Assembly: GCA_948144175.1 (NCBI GenBank)
Contig: CANXME010001433.1
Span: 310,001-374,000, forward strand
Source: Closterium sp. NIES-65
Taxonomy: Eukaryota > Streptophyta > Zygnematophyceae > Desmidiales > Closteriaceae
Reading direction: 5' to 3'
DNA length: 64,000 nucleotides
Part shown: one piece after another, positions 32,762 through 42,754 of the stretch
Layout of the letters: every line of letters begins with the position of its first letter
Position numbering within the stretch: the first letter of the stretch is position 1
Notes under the pieces: generated by a model
Seen by the model: only the letters and a program-made list of their open reading frames with translations
Told to the model about the DNA's origin: nothing
The model's database searches: none
Position numbers and translations under genes: made by a program

Positions 32762-33490
32762 ATGAAACGCGCCGTAGCGGCAGGAGCTGACGTGTACGCG
32801 GTCGACATTCGGGAAGCCGAGGCAGCAGACAAAGGAGGGGATTTACAGAAACTGCTTACCGACGTACCGGGTGACCTGGCAGCACTGTTGAAGCAGTACA
32901 GCGACATTTTCCCGGATGATTTACCGACGGGACTGCCACCTTAGCGACCGCACGACCACAGGATAGAGTTAGAACCGGGGCACAGCCAACAGTACAACGA
33001 CAGTTCCGACAGACCCAGCCCGAACTGGACAAACTGAGGAAGCAGCTCGATTACCTGCTCGAGAAGGAGTTGATTCGCCCTAATTTGTCGCCATTCGCAG
33101 CACCGATACTGTTCACACCGAAAAAAGACGGGGGATTTCGCATGTGCATAGACTACCGAGCACTGAACAGGGTTGCCATCAAATCCCGTTACCCCATCCC
33201 GCGAGCCGACGAACTGATCGACCAACTGCGCACAGCCCGGGTTTTCTCGAAAATCGACCTCCGAGGGGGTTACCACCAGATTCGCGTCAATCCGCCCGAC
33301 TGCCCTAAGACCACATTTCGCACACGCTACGGATCCTTCGATTACATCGTCATGCCTTTCGGACTAACCAACGCCCCCGCCACTTTTCAAATGACCATGA
33401 ACGAAGCTTTCCGCCCGCTCTTAGATGAGTGCGTCTTTGTATACCTGGACGACATACTGATTTACAGCCCTGACAGAGCACAGCACTTAC
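32762..33490 (+). pseudogene. Gypsy reverse transcriptase, N-terminal part (split by TRIM)
   Basis: The frame holds the pre-RT segment ('[19 protein letters not shown]'), a stop at 32942-32944 and a frameshift near 32990. The RT core is continuous from about 33030 ('[20 protein letters not shown]', '[15 protein letters not shown]', '[15 protein letters not shown]', catalytic YLDD at about 33442). It ends at 33490, where the TRIM inserted. Confidence 0.9.
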
Positions 33491-33865
33491 TGTCAGAATC
33501 CCAAACACTAGACCATTGGGATAAAAGGGCTTGTTTCAGTAGCGGGTCAGTGCGCCCATAACCCCCCAGGCGAACGCGCCTGTAACCCTCTCTAGGATCA
33601 ATCGGGCATCCACAGTGCAGATCTACTGACACCCCCCCACACTGGGAGGCCCAGGACTAAGCATAGCGGCAACGGCCTACATGTGCATACACCGGGAATC
33701 GAACCCGAGACCGCTCTGATACCATGTCAGAATCACAACCACTAGACCATTAGGATAAAAGGGCTTGTTTCAGTAGCGGGTCAGTGCGCCCATAACCCCC
33801 CAGGCGAACGCGCCTGTAACCCTCTCTAGGATCAATCGGGCATCCACAGTGCAGATCTACTGACA
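33491..33865 (-). mobile_element. TRIM element with tRNA-like LTR/primer-site junction
   Basis: A terminal-repeat retrotransposon in miniature, 375 bp. Two 141-bp LTRs (33491-33631 and 33725-33865; three differences) flank a 93-bp internal part. TSD is CTTAC (33486-33490 and 33866-33870). On the minus strand the internal part starts with the perfect primer site TGGTATCAGAGC and ends with the polypurine tract GTGTGGGGGGG. It has no coding capacity. The LTR end carries an A-box-like TGGTCTAGTGG (33749-33739) and the internal part a B-box GGTTCGATTCC (33705-33695) whose starts are 44 nt apart, the spacing of a tRNA gene. Confidence 0.93.
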
Positions 33866-34190
33866 CTTACAGGACATCGAAGCCGTTTTTAAAATACTGA
33901 GTGAGAACCGCCTACTGACAAAAGCATCTAAGTGTGAATTTTTACAGGACCGCCTGGAGTATTTGGGACACGTTATTTGAGCTGCAGGAGTGGAAATAGA
34001 CCCGAAGAAAATTGCGACGATTCAAGCATGGCACGCGCCGACCAACTTGACCGAGTTGCAGAGTTTTTTGGGGTTCGTCAACTACGTGCGACGGTTCGTC
34101 CCCGACATGGCGAAGCTGACTGCCCCGTTGACAGACCTGCTAATGAAGGGGGTTGAGTACACGTAGGGGGAGAAAGAGCAAGCTGCCTTT
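33866..34190 (+). pseudogene. Gypsy reverse transcriptase, C-terminal part
   Basis: RT resumes after the TRIM ('DIEAVFKILSENRLLTKASK', 'CEFLQDRLEYLGHVI', 'LTELQSFLGFVNYVRRFVP'). In-frame stops at about 33978 (TGA) and 34164 (TAG) confirm that this copy is dead. Confidence 0.88.
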
Positions 34191-34718
34191 TTGGCCCTAA
34201 AAAACATTTTGTGCTCACCGCCCGTGCTTCACATCGCAGATCCACACCGTCCGTTCGAGCTCGTCACTGACGCAAGTGACATCGCTGTGGGAGCAGTACT
34301 GTTGCAGGATTCCGAGAACAGCCTCCAGCCAATCGCGTACGATTCCTGCAAGCTGCACCTGCCCGAACGCAACTACCCGACACACGACCGCGAAATGTTG
34401 GCGATAGTGCACGCGTTCAAAGTTTGGCGGTGTTACCTGACTGGCGCCGACGTGACAGTACGGACAGACCACCGATCACTACAGTACCTACGTGCCCAAC
34501 CAAATCTCAATCCGCGACAGATTCGCTGGTTGGACTACCTCGAGTCCAACTTCCACTACACGCTTACATCCAACATCGCCGACGCACTCACCCGCCCTAC
34601 CGCCCAACTCCACGCCATCCTACTCGCCCAAACCAACCCGCTCTTAACAGGCCTATTCACCCATGGAAACTGCACCGACCCATTTTTCACGATTGGAAAC
34701 TCACAGCAACTAGCATAA
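34191..34718 (+). pseudogene. Gypsy RNase H
   Basis: The frame carries the Gypsy RNase H ('FELVTDASDIAVGAVLLQ', 'YPTHDREMLAIVHAFKVWR', 'TDHRSLQYL', 'NIADALTRP'). It ends in TAA at 34716-34718, directly followed in the same frame by the integrase N-terminus. Confidence 0.9.
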
Positions 34719-35587
34719 GCTAAAGGAGTTTATTACGTAAAAACAGGCACCAACCGCATCTGGGTACCCGCGTACTCACTACTGAGGGAGCTGCTACTGC
34801 ACGAGGCATACGACGGAATTACCTCGGGACATTTTGGGGTAGAAAAAACGCGACAGCAACTACAGCGGTATTACTACTGGCCGGAGCTGTTGACCGACGT
34901 ACAGCAGCACGTGGGCTTGTGCCCCACGTGTCAGGTGATGAAAAGCTCGAGGAAGCGGAAGGCGGGTCAATTGCAGCCGATACCACCGCCCGAGCGCGCC
35001 TGGCAGCAGGTTGCCATGGACTTCGTCACAGGGTTACCTTCGAACCCTGAGGGTAACGACGCGGTGATGGTCGTCGTTGACAGGTTGACAAAGATGGTAT
35101 GCTTCGCTGCGTGCAAAAAGTCGATCTCAGCCGAGGAGACCGCTCGTCTGTTCATCGCAGCCGTTGTTCGCCTGCACGGGATACCAGCAGCGATTATCAG
35201 CGTTAGGGACACAAAGTTCACCAGCAACTTCTGGAAGAACCTCTTGGAGCAGTTCGGGACTAGGCTACAGTTCAGTTCGTCGTATCACCCCGAGACCGAC
35301 GCTCAAATGGAGCGAACGAATCAGACGATGGAGCAGTTGATTCGTGCCATGTGCGACGACCCCACGACTTGGGAGCAGCAGCTACCGTTGATCGAGTTCG
35401 CGTACAACAATGCCATGTCAGCGACGACGCAGCAGTCCCCCTTCTACCTGAACTACGGGCAAAACCTTACAGTGCCCATGACGCCGAGTCCGGACAACCC
35501 AACACCACGTGCACAGCAATTCGCCGAAATTCTGCAAGCTGCCAGCACCAGAGCCGCAGAAGCAATTAAAAAAGCAAACGTCATCGC
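34719..35587 (+). pseudogene. Gypsy integrase (split by Copia D)
   Basis: It has an HHCC zinc finger ('HEAYDGITSGHFG' ... 'LCPTCQ') and the catalytic core: MDFVTGLPSN for the first Asp, 'VRDTKFTSNFW' for the second, and the Glu in 'DAQMERTNQTM'. The frame is open from 34719 to 35587, where Copia D inserted (TSD ATCGC), and resumes at 42892. Confidence 0.9.
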
Positions 35588-35719
35588 TGTCAGAACATTA
35601 TAGCTTATGCTTTTGTGTAGGCTATAGTGGGGTATCCCATAGGGGGTACAACCCAATTAGGGTTAGTACTTGTACCCACTTCACTCATAGTTCATTTCAT
35701 TCTCGTTCTATTCTTCTCA
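35588..35719 (+). repeat. 5' LTR of Copia-alpha D
   Basis: 132 bp, TGTCAGAACATT...TTCTTCTCA. It is followed at 35720 by TGGTATCGAGCAGG, which looks like the initiator tRNA-Met primer site with single bases missing (TGGTATC[A]GAGC[C]AGG). Confidence 0.95.
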
Positions 35720-35864
35720 TGGTATCGAGCAGGTTCCCCTGTGGGAACTGCGCCTAGGGCCCACCACTCGATTTTTTTTTCCTGCGCGAAGCCCACTCAT
35801 CCCGAGTCGCGCCTCGGGCCATTCTCTTACCGAGCCGCCCTAGCGGCCGACCCTACGATCGCGG

Positions 35865-36805
35865 CCCCGCCGCCCCTTGATCGCGGCCCCGTCGCCCTTA
35901 CCTCGCGGCCCCGCCGCCCTTACATCGCGGCCCCGCCGCCCCTGCTCTCGCGGCCCCGCCGACCTTACCTCGCGGCCCCGTCGCCCTGCTGTCGCGGCCC
36001 CGCCGCCCTTACGTCGCGGCCCCGCCGCCCTTACATCGCGGCCCCGCCGCCCCTGCTCTCGCGGCCCCGCCGCCCTTTGATCGCGGCCCCGCCGCCCCTG
36101 CTCTCGCGGCCCCGCCGCCCTTACCTCGCGGCCCCGTCGCCCTGCTATCGCGGCCCCGCCGCCCTTCCATCGCGGCCCCGCCGCCCCTGCTCTCGCGGCC
36201 CCGCCACCCTTACGTCGCGGCCCCGCCGCCCTTACATCGCGGCACCGCCGCCCTTTGATCGCGGCCCCGTCGCCTTGCGGTCGCGGCCCCGCCGCCCTTA
36301 CATCGCGGCCCCGTCGCTCTGCTCTTGCGGCCCCGCCGCCCTCCTATCGTGGCCTCGCCGCCCTGAGCTGTGCGGCCTCGCCGCCCTCTCCTACGCGGCC
36401 CCGCCGCCCTCACCAACGCGGCCCCGCCGCCTTCACCTGAGCGGCCCCTGCCGCCTTCACCTACGCGGCCCCGCCACCTTCACCTACGCGGCCTCGCCGC
36501 CCTCACCCACGCGGCCCCGTCGCCCACGCAGCCGACCGCCACGCCGCCCGGTACCGGAGCAGCCGAGTCGCCCAGCAGCAGCCGCCGCACCGCCGGACCA
36601 CCGAGCCGCAGTGCAACCGAGCCGCCCCGCCCCCGAGCCGCCCTGCACCCGAGCCGCCCGGCAGCCGAGCCACCCCGCCCCCGAGCCGCCCTGCACCCGA
36701 GCCGCCCGACACCCGAGCCGCCCTGCCGCCGAGCCGCCCGGGAGCCGAGCCGCCCAGCAGCCGAGCCGCCGAGTCGCCGAGCCGCCCGACCTGCCCTGCC
36801 CGGTG
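35865..36805. repeat. GC-rich minisatellites in Copia-alpha D leader
   Basis: About 35865-36540 holds roughly 30 units of 20-21 bp of the type TCGCGGCCCCGCCGCCCTTA. From about 36600 to 36805 there are CCGAGCCGCCCTGCACC-type units. They lie between primer site and gag ATG, the position of unrelated-looking arrays in other copies. Confidence 0.88.
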
Positions 36806-36869
36806 AGCACCGTACCGCTGTCACTGCGTGCCCTTCCCCTACTGCTTGCACTGCTCCACTGTCGTTGTC

Positions 36870-37880
36870 ATGGCTACCCCTAGTGTCCTCACTTTTGACG
36901 CTGAGGGTCGAGCCATTGACTTTGAGGTCTGGGTCGACGACCTGCAGCTGTTCTTACAGTGCGATAGGGCGGACGGCCTTTCCCTCTTTGACCTCACCTC
37001 TGGCGCCTCTCCTGCCCCTGCTGCTGATGCTGACCCCACTGTTCGCTCTCAGTGGGCCACCCGCGATGCTGCTGCACGTCTTGCTGTGCGTCGCCACTTG
37101 CCCACCACTGAGCGCGCGCACTTTAGTCAGTACAAGAGTGCTCAGACCTTGTACGACGCTGTAGTTGCGCGCTACTCTTCACCTGCCACTACTGCACTGA
37201 GCCGTCTCATGCTACCGTACCTCTTTCCTGATCTCACCGCCTTTCCCACTGTCGCTGACCTCATTACGCACCTCCGCACTAGTGACACTCGCTACCGCGC
37301 CGCCCTTCATGCTGAGTTCTGCGCCAAGAACCCCCCCCCCATGTACATCACTCTCTACTACATAGTCACACGCCTCCCTGACTCCCTTCGCGTAGTCAGG
37401 GACCACTTTCTCTCAGTCTGTCCCACCACTCTCACTGTCGACCTCCTCGAGAAGGCCCTCCTAGCGGCGGAGAAGAGCATCGTCGCTGTCGGAGCCTCTC
37501 GTGGTGACCCTCGCACCCCCATCTTTGAGGGGTGTTCTCCTTCCCCCCTACTGCCCTCTGTTGCCTCTGCTGCTGCTGCCAACCTGCTTGATCTTGAGTC
37601 AGTCGGCGCGGCGTCTGCCCCTAGCGGGAGACGCCTCCCTGGCAAGGGCAAGGGGGGCAAGGGCGCGGGTGGAGCTGGAGGGGGCGGTGGAGGTGGCGGT
37701 GGAGGCGGCGGAGGGAGTGGGGGTGGCGGTGGGAGTAGTGGCGGAGGCGGTGGTGGTGGTGGCAGCGGCGGAGGAGGCGGCGGTGGCGGCGGCAGCGGTG
37801 GGAGTGGAGGCGGCGGTGGTGGCGGAGGTGGAGGCGGCGGTGGCGGAGGGGGTGGAGCTGGTCGGGGTGGTGCCCCGTAG
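36870..37880 (+). CDS. Copia-alpha D gag (capsid)
   Basis: It starts MATPSVLTFDAEGRAIDF; the ATG at 36870 is chosen because copy F begins with the same sequence. The Copia-type gag domain is visible ('VWVDDLQLFLQCDRADG', 'QYKSAQTLYDAVVARYSS', 'LMLPYLFPDLTAFPTVADL', 'ADLITHLRTSDTRYRAAL'). A run of about 60 nearly uninterrupted Gly residues ends the frame, and a TAG stop sits at 37878-37880. The same frame stays open for another 390 bases into the gag tail. The stop may be a mutation; TAG followed by CGG is also a known weak readthrough context. Confidence 0.85.
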   Translation: MATPSVLTFDAEGRAIDFEVWVDDLQLFLQCDRADGLSLFDLTSGASPAPAADADPTVRSQWATRDAAARLAVRRHLPTTERAHFSQYKSAQTLYDAVVARYSSPATTALSRLMLPYLFPDLTAFPTVADLITHLRTSDTRYRAALHAEFCAKNPPPMYITLYYIVTRLPDSLRVVRDHFLSVCPTTLTVDLLEKALLAAEKSIVAVGASRGDPRTPIFEGCSPSPLLPSVASAAAANLLDLESVGAASAPSGRRLPGKGKGGKGAGGAGGGGGGGGGGGGGSGGGGGSSGGGGGGGGSGGGGGGGGGSGGSGGGGGGGGGGGGGGGGGAGRGGAP

Positions 37881-38297
37881 CGGAGCGGCTCTGCTAGTGG
37901 TCCGCGCCAGCAGCAGCAGCAGCAGCAGCAGCGTTCGAGGGACATCCCCCCGCCCCAGCAGCTCCGTGAGTGGTACACGCAGCGTCAGAGGGGTGGGGGT
38001 ACTGGTCCGTGCGCCTACGCCCTTCGTTCCGGCGACTGCGCGGGTGAGCAGTGTGGGGGTGCCCACCCCACCCAGCGCTGCTTTGGCCGCCTAACGGACG
38101 CTTGGCGTCAGCAGTTCCCCGAGGCTAGTGAGATTCCCCGCTGGGGAGAGCTGTCTAGGGCTGGTGTAGCTATCTTTGATCTTGACTTTGATGCTATCCT
38201 TGCTGCCATGTATGCTGTGACTATTAGTGAGGAGGGTGACTGTTACCGGTGTTTCCCGCCCGACCCGGGCATTGGTACAGCCAGTCTCCCTGGCTGA
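37881..38297 (+). pseudogene. Copia-alpha D gag tail and truncated protease start
   Basis: In frame with gag after the TAG: a Gln run, 'PPPQQLREWYTQRQ', Cys/His region 'CAGEQCGGAHPTQRC' (C-x4-C-x3-H-x4-C) and 'FGRLTDAWRQQFPE'. After 'DCYRCFPPDPGIG' the reading jumps to the sequence that in copy H lies after the protease active site. About 200 bp with the D-S-G motif are thus deleted, and the frame ends at 38295-38297. Confidence 0.8.
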
Positions 38298-41200
38298 CCC
38301 CTCTGGGGGTCCTGTCCTCTCTCACTTCTCCACTGTCCTCCCGTGTCCGGCTGCCCCCTCGGGCACCCTGTCTGGTCTGTACCTCCCCTCGTTCTCGACG
38401 AACTTGGTGAGTGGTGCTGACCTGCAGGATGCGGGGGTTCACCAGTTTACTCCTGCGAGTCAGCGGGTGACCCACTGCACGGACGCACGCACAGGCCGGC
38501 ACCTGGCCACGTTCTCGCGTCGGCCAGGGTCGAGCCTCTACACCCCGACCACTGAGTCTCCTCCTGTCCCTGCGTCTGGCCAGGTAGCTGCGTCGGGTCA
38601 GGTGTTTGCTGCTGCGTCCCGGTCTGGTCCTGAGTCTGCCCAATGTTCGTGTCGCCTCCTGTCTCACGAGACTCTCTTGTGGCACCACCATCTTGGCAAC
38701 CCCTCCTTGCCTCGTCTTCGGGGCATGGCTTCCCGTGTCCTTGTCTCTGGTCTCCCCCGGTCTCTCCCTCCCCTTCCTTCGGGACCAGGACCTTCCTGTG
38801 TCCCCTGTGTAGAGGGGCGCCTCCGGGCTGCTCCTCACTCCTCCCAGTTTCCCCCGACAGAGGCTCCTCTGCAGACACTTCACATGGACGTGTGGGGCCC
38901 GGCCCGCGTCCGTGGGCAGGGTCACGAGCGCTACTTCCTGGTGGTGGTTGACGACTACTCGCGTTACACCACAGTCTTCCCCTTGCGCAGCAAGGGTGAT
39001 GTCACTGAGGTGTTGATCGACTGGATCCGCGCAGCTCGTCTCCAGCTCAGGAGGAGCTTCGGCTCGGACTTTCCTGTTCTGCGTCTGCACTCTGACCGAG
39101 GTGGGGAGTTCTCCTCTGGCCTTCTGCGGGCCTACTGTCGTGCACCGGGGATTCGCCAGACCTTTAGGCTTCCGGAATCTCCACAGCAAAATGGGATTGC
39201 AGAGCGCCGCATTGGCATGGTCATGGACGTCGCTCGTACGTCCATGATGCATGCGGCTGCCCCCCATTTTCTGTGGCCGTTTGTGGTTCCGTACGCGGCG
39301 CATCAGCTCAACCTTCACCCCAGGGTCTCCCGGCTGGAGACCTCCCCAGCTCTGCTGTGGACGGGGAAGGTCGGCGATGCGTCTGCGTTCCGTGTCTGGG
39401 GATCTCGGGCGTTTGTCCGCGACTTGTCTGCGGACAAGCTATCCCCTCGTGCTGCTCCCTGTGTCTTCCTGGGCTTCCCCCCTGACGCCCCAGGATGGCA
39501 GTTCTACCACCCCTCCTCTCGTCGTGTTCTGTCCTCCCTGGACGTCACGTTCGACGAGTCGGTCCCCTTCTACCGCCTCTTCCCCTACCGCACTCCTTCC
39601 CTCCCGCCGCTGCCGCACTTCCTTGTGCCAGGTCCCCCCCCGGTAGACCCCCTTCCCCCTCAGGGTCCTGCCCCTTCAGGTGTGTCCCAGGTCGATGCAG
39701 TCGAGCCGGTCGAGGTTGCTGGTGACTCAGGTACTGCTGAGGGTGCCAAGTCTGGGGGTGCTGAGCCTGGGGGTGCTGAGCCTGAGGGTGCTACTACTGG
39801 GGGTGCTGCCTCTGGGGGTGCTGAGCCTGGGGGTACTGCGCCTGGGGGTGCTGAGCCTGGGGGTGCTGCGTCTGGAGCTGCTGAGCCTGGAGGTGTGGAG
39901 CCTGCGGCCACTGGACCTCCCCTTGTGGCGCCTGGCGGTACTGGACCTGGAGGTTCTCCGGGTGCTTCGTCTCGGCGGGAGCCACTCTCTCCACAGGAGC
40001 TGCGTGAGTGGTTTGCTCGCCGCTGGAGGCATACTGCTGGAGCTGGCGCTTCTTCGGCCGCTGAGGGTGCTGGTGCCGCCGGTCCCGGAGCTGCTGGGCC
40101 TGCGGGTCCGCCTGGAGCTGGAGCTGCTGCGGGTGTTGGTTCTGAGACTACTACTGTACGTCCTGGTGGTGGTCGCGCTGCGGGTGCTACTGGCGCTGCT
40201 GGAGGTCCTGCCGCTGGAGGTGCTGTTGGCGCTGGTGCTGCCGGAGGTGCTGAGGGTGTTGGTGCTGTCCCTGCTGTGTCTGGTGCCGCCGCGCGGCCTC
40301 CGCCGTACTTCGTTCCGCTCCTTCAGCAGGTTCTTGGTCTTCCTCCTCTCTTAGAGGGTCCACCGCCTGTCCAGTCGCAGTCACAGTTACCGCCGGCCTC
40401 CCCACTGCCTTCTCCCTCTCCCTACACTGATCCTACTGGAGGTCTTGCTGAGCGTCGTGAGCTTGCGTCTCGTCCTGCGTCGCCTGTTCGTGCTGCTCGC
40501 ACTAGTGGTCGCAGTTCGCGTCAGCGTCCTCCTCCTGTCCCTAGCACGCACCGGGTGTCTCTGCGTCCGTCCACTACTCCTCTGCGTGCCCCTTTGCCTT
40601 CTCCTCCTGAGTCCTCTCTTCCTGCTCTTTCCGACCCGGAGTCGGACTCTCTCCGTGCTACCAGTCCTACTTTCACGCGTCTCCTTGCTACTGTCGTCAC
40701 TGACCCTTCCTTTGAGTCCGCTGCTGCGTCTGCTCTAGTTGCTGAGCTCGTCGACTTTGCTGCTCGCTGTCGTCTAGACTACGCTGCTAGTCTTGTCGCT
40801 GAGTCTGAGTCTGTCTGTCCTCCGTCCGTCGGGGGTGAGTGTGCCCTTGGCACGGACGTCCTTGAGGACAGGCACGAGGAGTTCCAGTGCTTGGTTGCTG
40901 CTTCACCTCATCTCGTGTCCGTACTGCTTACCCCTGAGGGAGACCCGAATGCACTTGACATCCCGACTCCGCGCTCTTACGCTGAGGCGATAGAGGGTCC
41001 CTACTCTTCTCAGTGGCAGGCAGCTATGGATGCAGAGATGGCTTCCTGGAAGTCCACAGGCACCTACGTTGACGCGGTTCCCCCTCCAGGGGCGAACATC
41101 GTCAGTGGCATGTGGATCTTCAGGGTGAAGCGGCCGCCGGGCTCTCCACCTGTCTTCAAGGCGCGGTACGTGGCTCGTGGCTTCAGTCAGCGGCAGGGAG

Positions 41201-42540
41201 TTGACTACTTTCAGACCTTTTCTCCCACCCCGAAGATGACCACTCTTCGGGTGCTGCTGCACATAGCCGCTCAGCGCGACTACGAGCTCCACTCTCTTGA
41301 CTTCAGCACTGCTTTCTTGCAGGGTAGCCTGCACGAGGAGATCTGGCTGCGCCGTCCACCTGGCTTCACTGGGACTTTCCCTCCTGGCACCCAGTGGAGC
41401 CTCAGACGGCCATTTTACGGTCCCCGCCAGGCACCGCGTGAGTGGCACGACACACTGAGGACTACGCTTGCGGCTCTTGGGTTTGCTCCCTCTACTGCTG
41501 ACCCGTCGTTGTTTCTGCGCACCGACACTTCTCTACCGCCGTTCTACATCCTCGTGTACGTCGACGACTTGGTATTTGCCACAGCGGACACTGCTGGACT
41601 CGCCTACGTGAAGTCCGAGCTGCAGAAGAGACATACGTGCACAGACCTGGGTGAACTGCGCAGCTACCTTGGCTTGCAGATCACTCGGGACAGAGAACGC
41701 CGCACCATTACCTTGACTCAGTCACACATGGTGCAGCAGGTCCTTCAGCGCTTCGGCTTCACGTACTCCTCGCCTCAGGCCACTCCTCTGTCTACTCGCC
41801 ACTCGCTCTCAGCTCTGCCTTTGGATGAGTCCGTAGAGTCGAGTGGCCCGTACCCAGAGCTTGTTGGCTGCCTCATGTACCTGATGACCTGCACTCGACC
41901 TGACCTTGCATACCCTCTTAGCATCTTGGCACGCTATGTTGCTCCTGGGAGACACCGACCAGAGCACATGGCTGCAGCGAAGAGGGTGTTGCGCTACTTG
42001 TGCAGTACGTCGGGCATGGGGCTAGTGCTTGGAGGGCGGAGTCCAGTGGTCCTCACTGGGCACGCGGACGCTTCTTGGGCTGACGACCAGGCTACGCAGC
42101 GGTCGTCGCAGGGTTACACCTTCAGTCTTGGTTCCGGCTCTGTTTCGTGGCGGGCTACTCGCTCGTCTTCTGTTCTCGGCTCCAGTTGTGAGGCTGAGAT
42201 CTACGCCGGGGCCATGGCTGCTCAGGAGCTTCGCTGGCTCACCTACCTGCTGACTGACCTTGGAGAGCCGCCTCGTTCTCCTCCAGTGCTGTACGTAGAC
42301 AACAAGGCCATGCTGGCCTTGTGTCGAGAGCAGCGCCTGGAGCACAGAACGAAGCACATTGCTTTCCGCTACTTTCTTGCTCGTGAGCTGCAGCAGCGTG
42401 GTCAGTTGCGACTTGCGTACGTGGCCTCTGAGGCCAATACTGCTGATGTTTTCACCAAGGCACTTCCGCCTTGTGATCATCAGCGCTTCTGCACTCAGCT
42501 GGGACTTGTACATGTCTTACCTCACTTGCTCACCTCTTGA
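38227..42540 (+). CDS. Copia-alpha D pol: integrase, reverse transcriptase, RNase H
   Basis: A 1437-residue open frame; the first ~20 residues are an artefact of the deletion. Protease remnant after the active site covers about 20-120, pre-integrase ('HETLLWHHHLGNPS', 'CVPCVEGR') about 145-200, and integrase D220 (LHMDVWGP), D289 (LHSDRGGEF) and E325 (NGIAERR), giving D-x35-E. A long Gly/Ala/Glu/Pro linker with 'GGAEPGG' repeats covers about 490-800, RT about 930-1180 with YVDD at about 1110, and RNase H about 1260-1400 ('TGHADASWADDQATQR', 'HRTKHIAFRYFLA'). RT residue changes relative to copy C are few ('RRPFYGPRQAP' for 'RRPVYGLRQAP'). Confidence 0.93.
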   Translation: MRRVTVTGVSRPTRALVQPVSLADPSGGPVLSHFSTVLPCPAAPSGTLSGLYLPSFSTNLVSGADLQDAGVHQFTPASQRVTHCTDARTGRHLATFSRRPGSSLYTPTTESPPVPASGQVAASGQVFAAASRSGPESAQCSCRLLSHETLLWHHHLGNPSLPRLRGMASRVLVSGLPRSLPPLPSGPGPSCVPCVEGRLRAAPHSSQFPPTEAPLQTLHMDVWGPARVRGQGHERYFLVVVDDYSRYTTVFPLRSKGDVTEVLIDWIRAARLQLRRSFGSDFPVLRLHSDRGGEFSSGLLRAYCRAPGIRQTFRLPESPQQNGIAERRIGMVMDVARTSMMHAAAPHFLWPFVVPYAAHQLNLHPRVSRLETSPALLWTGKVGDASAFRVWGSRAFVRDLSADKLSPRAAPCVFLGFPPDAPGWQFYHPSSRRVLSSLDVTFDESVPFYRLFPYRTPSLPPLPHFLVPGPPPVDPLPPQGPAPSGVSQVDAVEPVEVAGDSGTAEGAKSGGAEPGGAEPEGATTGGAASGGAEPGGTAPGGAEPGGAASGAAEPGGVEPAATGPPLVAPGGTGPGGSPGASSRREPLSPQELREWFARRWRHTAGAGASSAAEGAGAAGPGAAGPAGPPGAGAAAGVGSETTTVRPGGGRAAGATGAAGGPAAGGAVGAGAAGGAEGVGAVPAVSGAAARPPPYFVPLLQQVLGLPPLLEGPPPVQSQSQLPPASPLPSPSPYTDPTGGLAERRELASRPASPVRAARTSGRSSRQRPPPVPSTHRVSLRPSTTPLRAPLPSPPESSLPALSDPESDSLRATSPTFTRLLATVVTDPSFESAAASALVAELVDFAARCRLDYAASLVAESESVCPPSVGGECALGTDVLEDRHEEFQCLVAASPHLVSVLLTPEGDPNALDIPTPRSYAEAIEGPYSSQWQAAMDAEMASWKSTGTYVDAVPPPGANIVSGMWIFRVKRPPGSPPVFKARYVARGFSQRQGVDYFQTFSPTPKMTTLRVLLHIAAQRDYELHSLDFSTAFLQGSLHEEIWLRRPPGFTGTFPPGTQWSLRRPFYGPRQAPREWHDTLRTTLAALGFAPSTADPSLFLRTDTSLPPFYILVYVDDLVFATADTAGLAYVKSELQKRHTCTDLGELRSYLGLQITRDRERRTITLTQSHMVQQVLQRFGFTYSSPQATPLSTRHSLSALPLDESVESSGPYPELVGCLMYLMTCTRPDLAYPLSILARYVAPGRHRPEHMAAAKRVLRYLCSTSGMGLVLGGRSPVVLTGHADASWADDQATQRSSQGYTFSLGSGSVSWRATRSSSVLGSSCEAEIYAGAMAAQELRWLTYLLTDLGEPPRSPPVLYVDNKAMLALCREQRLEHRTKHIAFRYFLARELQQRGQLRLAYVASEANTADVFTKALPPCDHQRFCTQLGLVHVLPHLLTS

Positions 42541-42754
42541 TCTTACTTGTACTCTTGCACATATATTTATACCTACTCTTGCTTGTTTAGTGTTATATAT
42601 ATATGTGCACTCCTGCATGTGAACTGGCCTTGTGGCCTTGACCTTGTGCTCGGACTGTGTGGTGACGTTGTGATCCACCCTGAGCTTGCTTTGCTTTGCT
42701 TTGCTTGACTGGTCTTGTGACCCCTTGTTCTCCCCCACTTTGCCTATGGGGGTG

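Noticed and set aside
33690-33770. Functional tRNA gene inside the TRIM
   Set aside because: The boxes and spacing fit, but there is no acceptor-stem pairing and position 33 is not T; tRNA-like only.
38224-39318. 364-residue minus-strand frame within Copia D and similar frames in copies C, E and H
   Set aside because: Shadow of the integrase-coding strand; it recurs in every copy because the sequence is shared.
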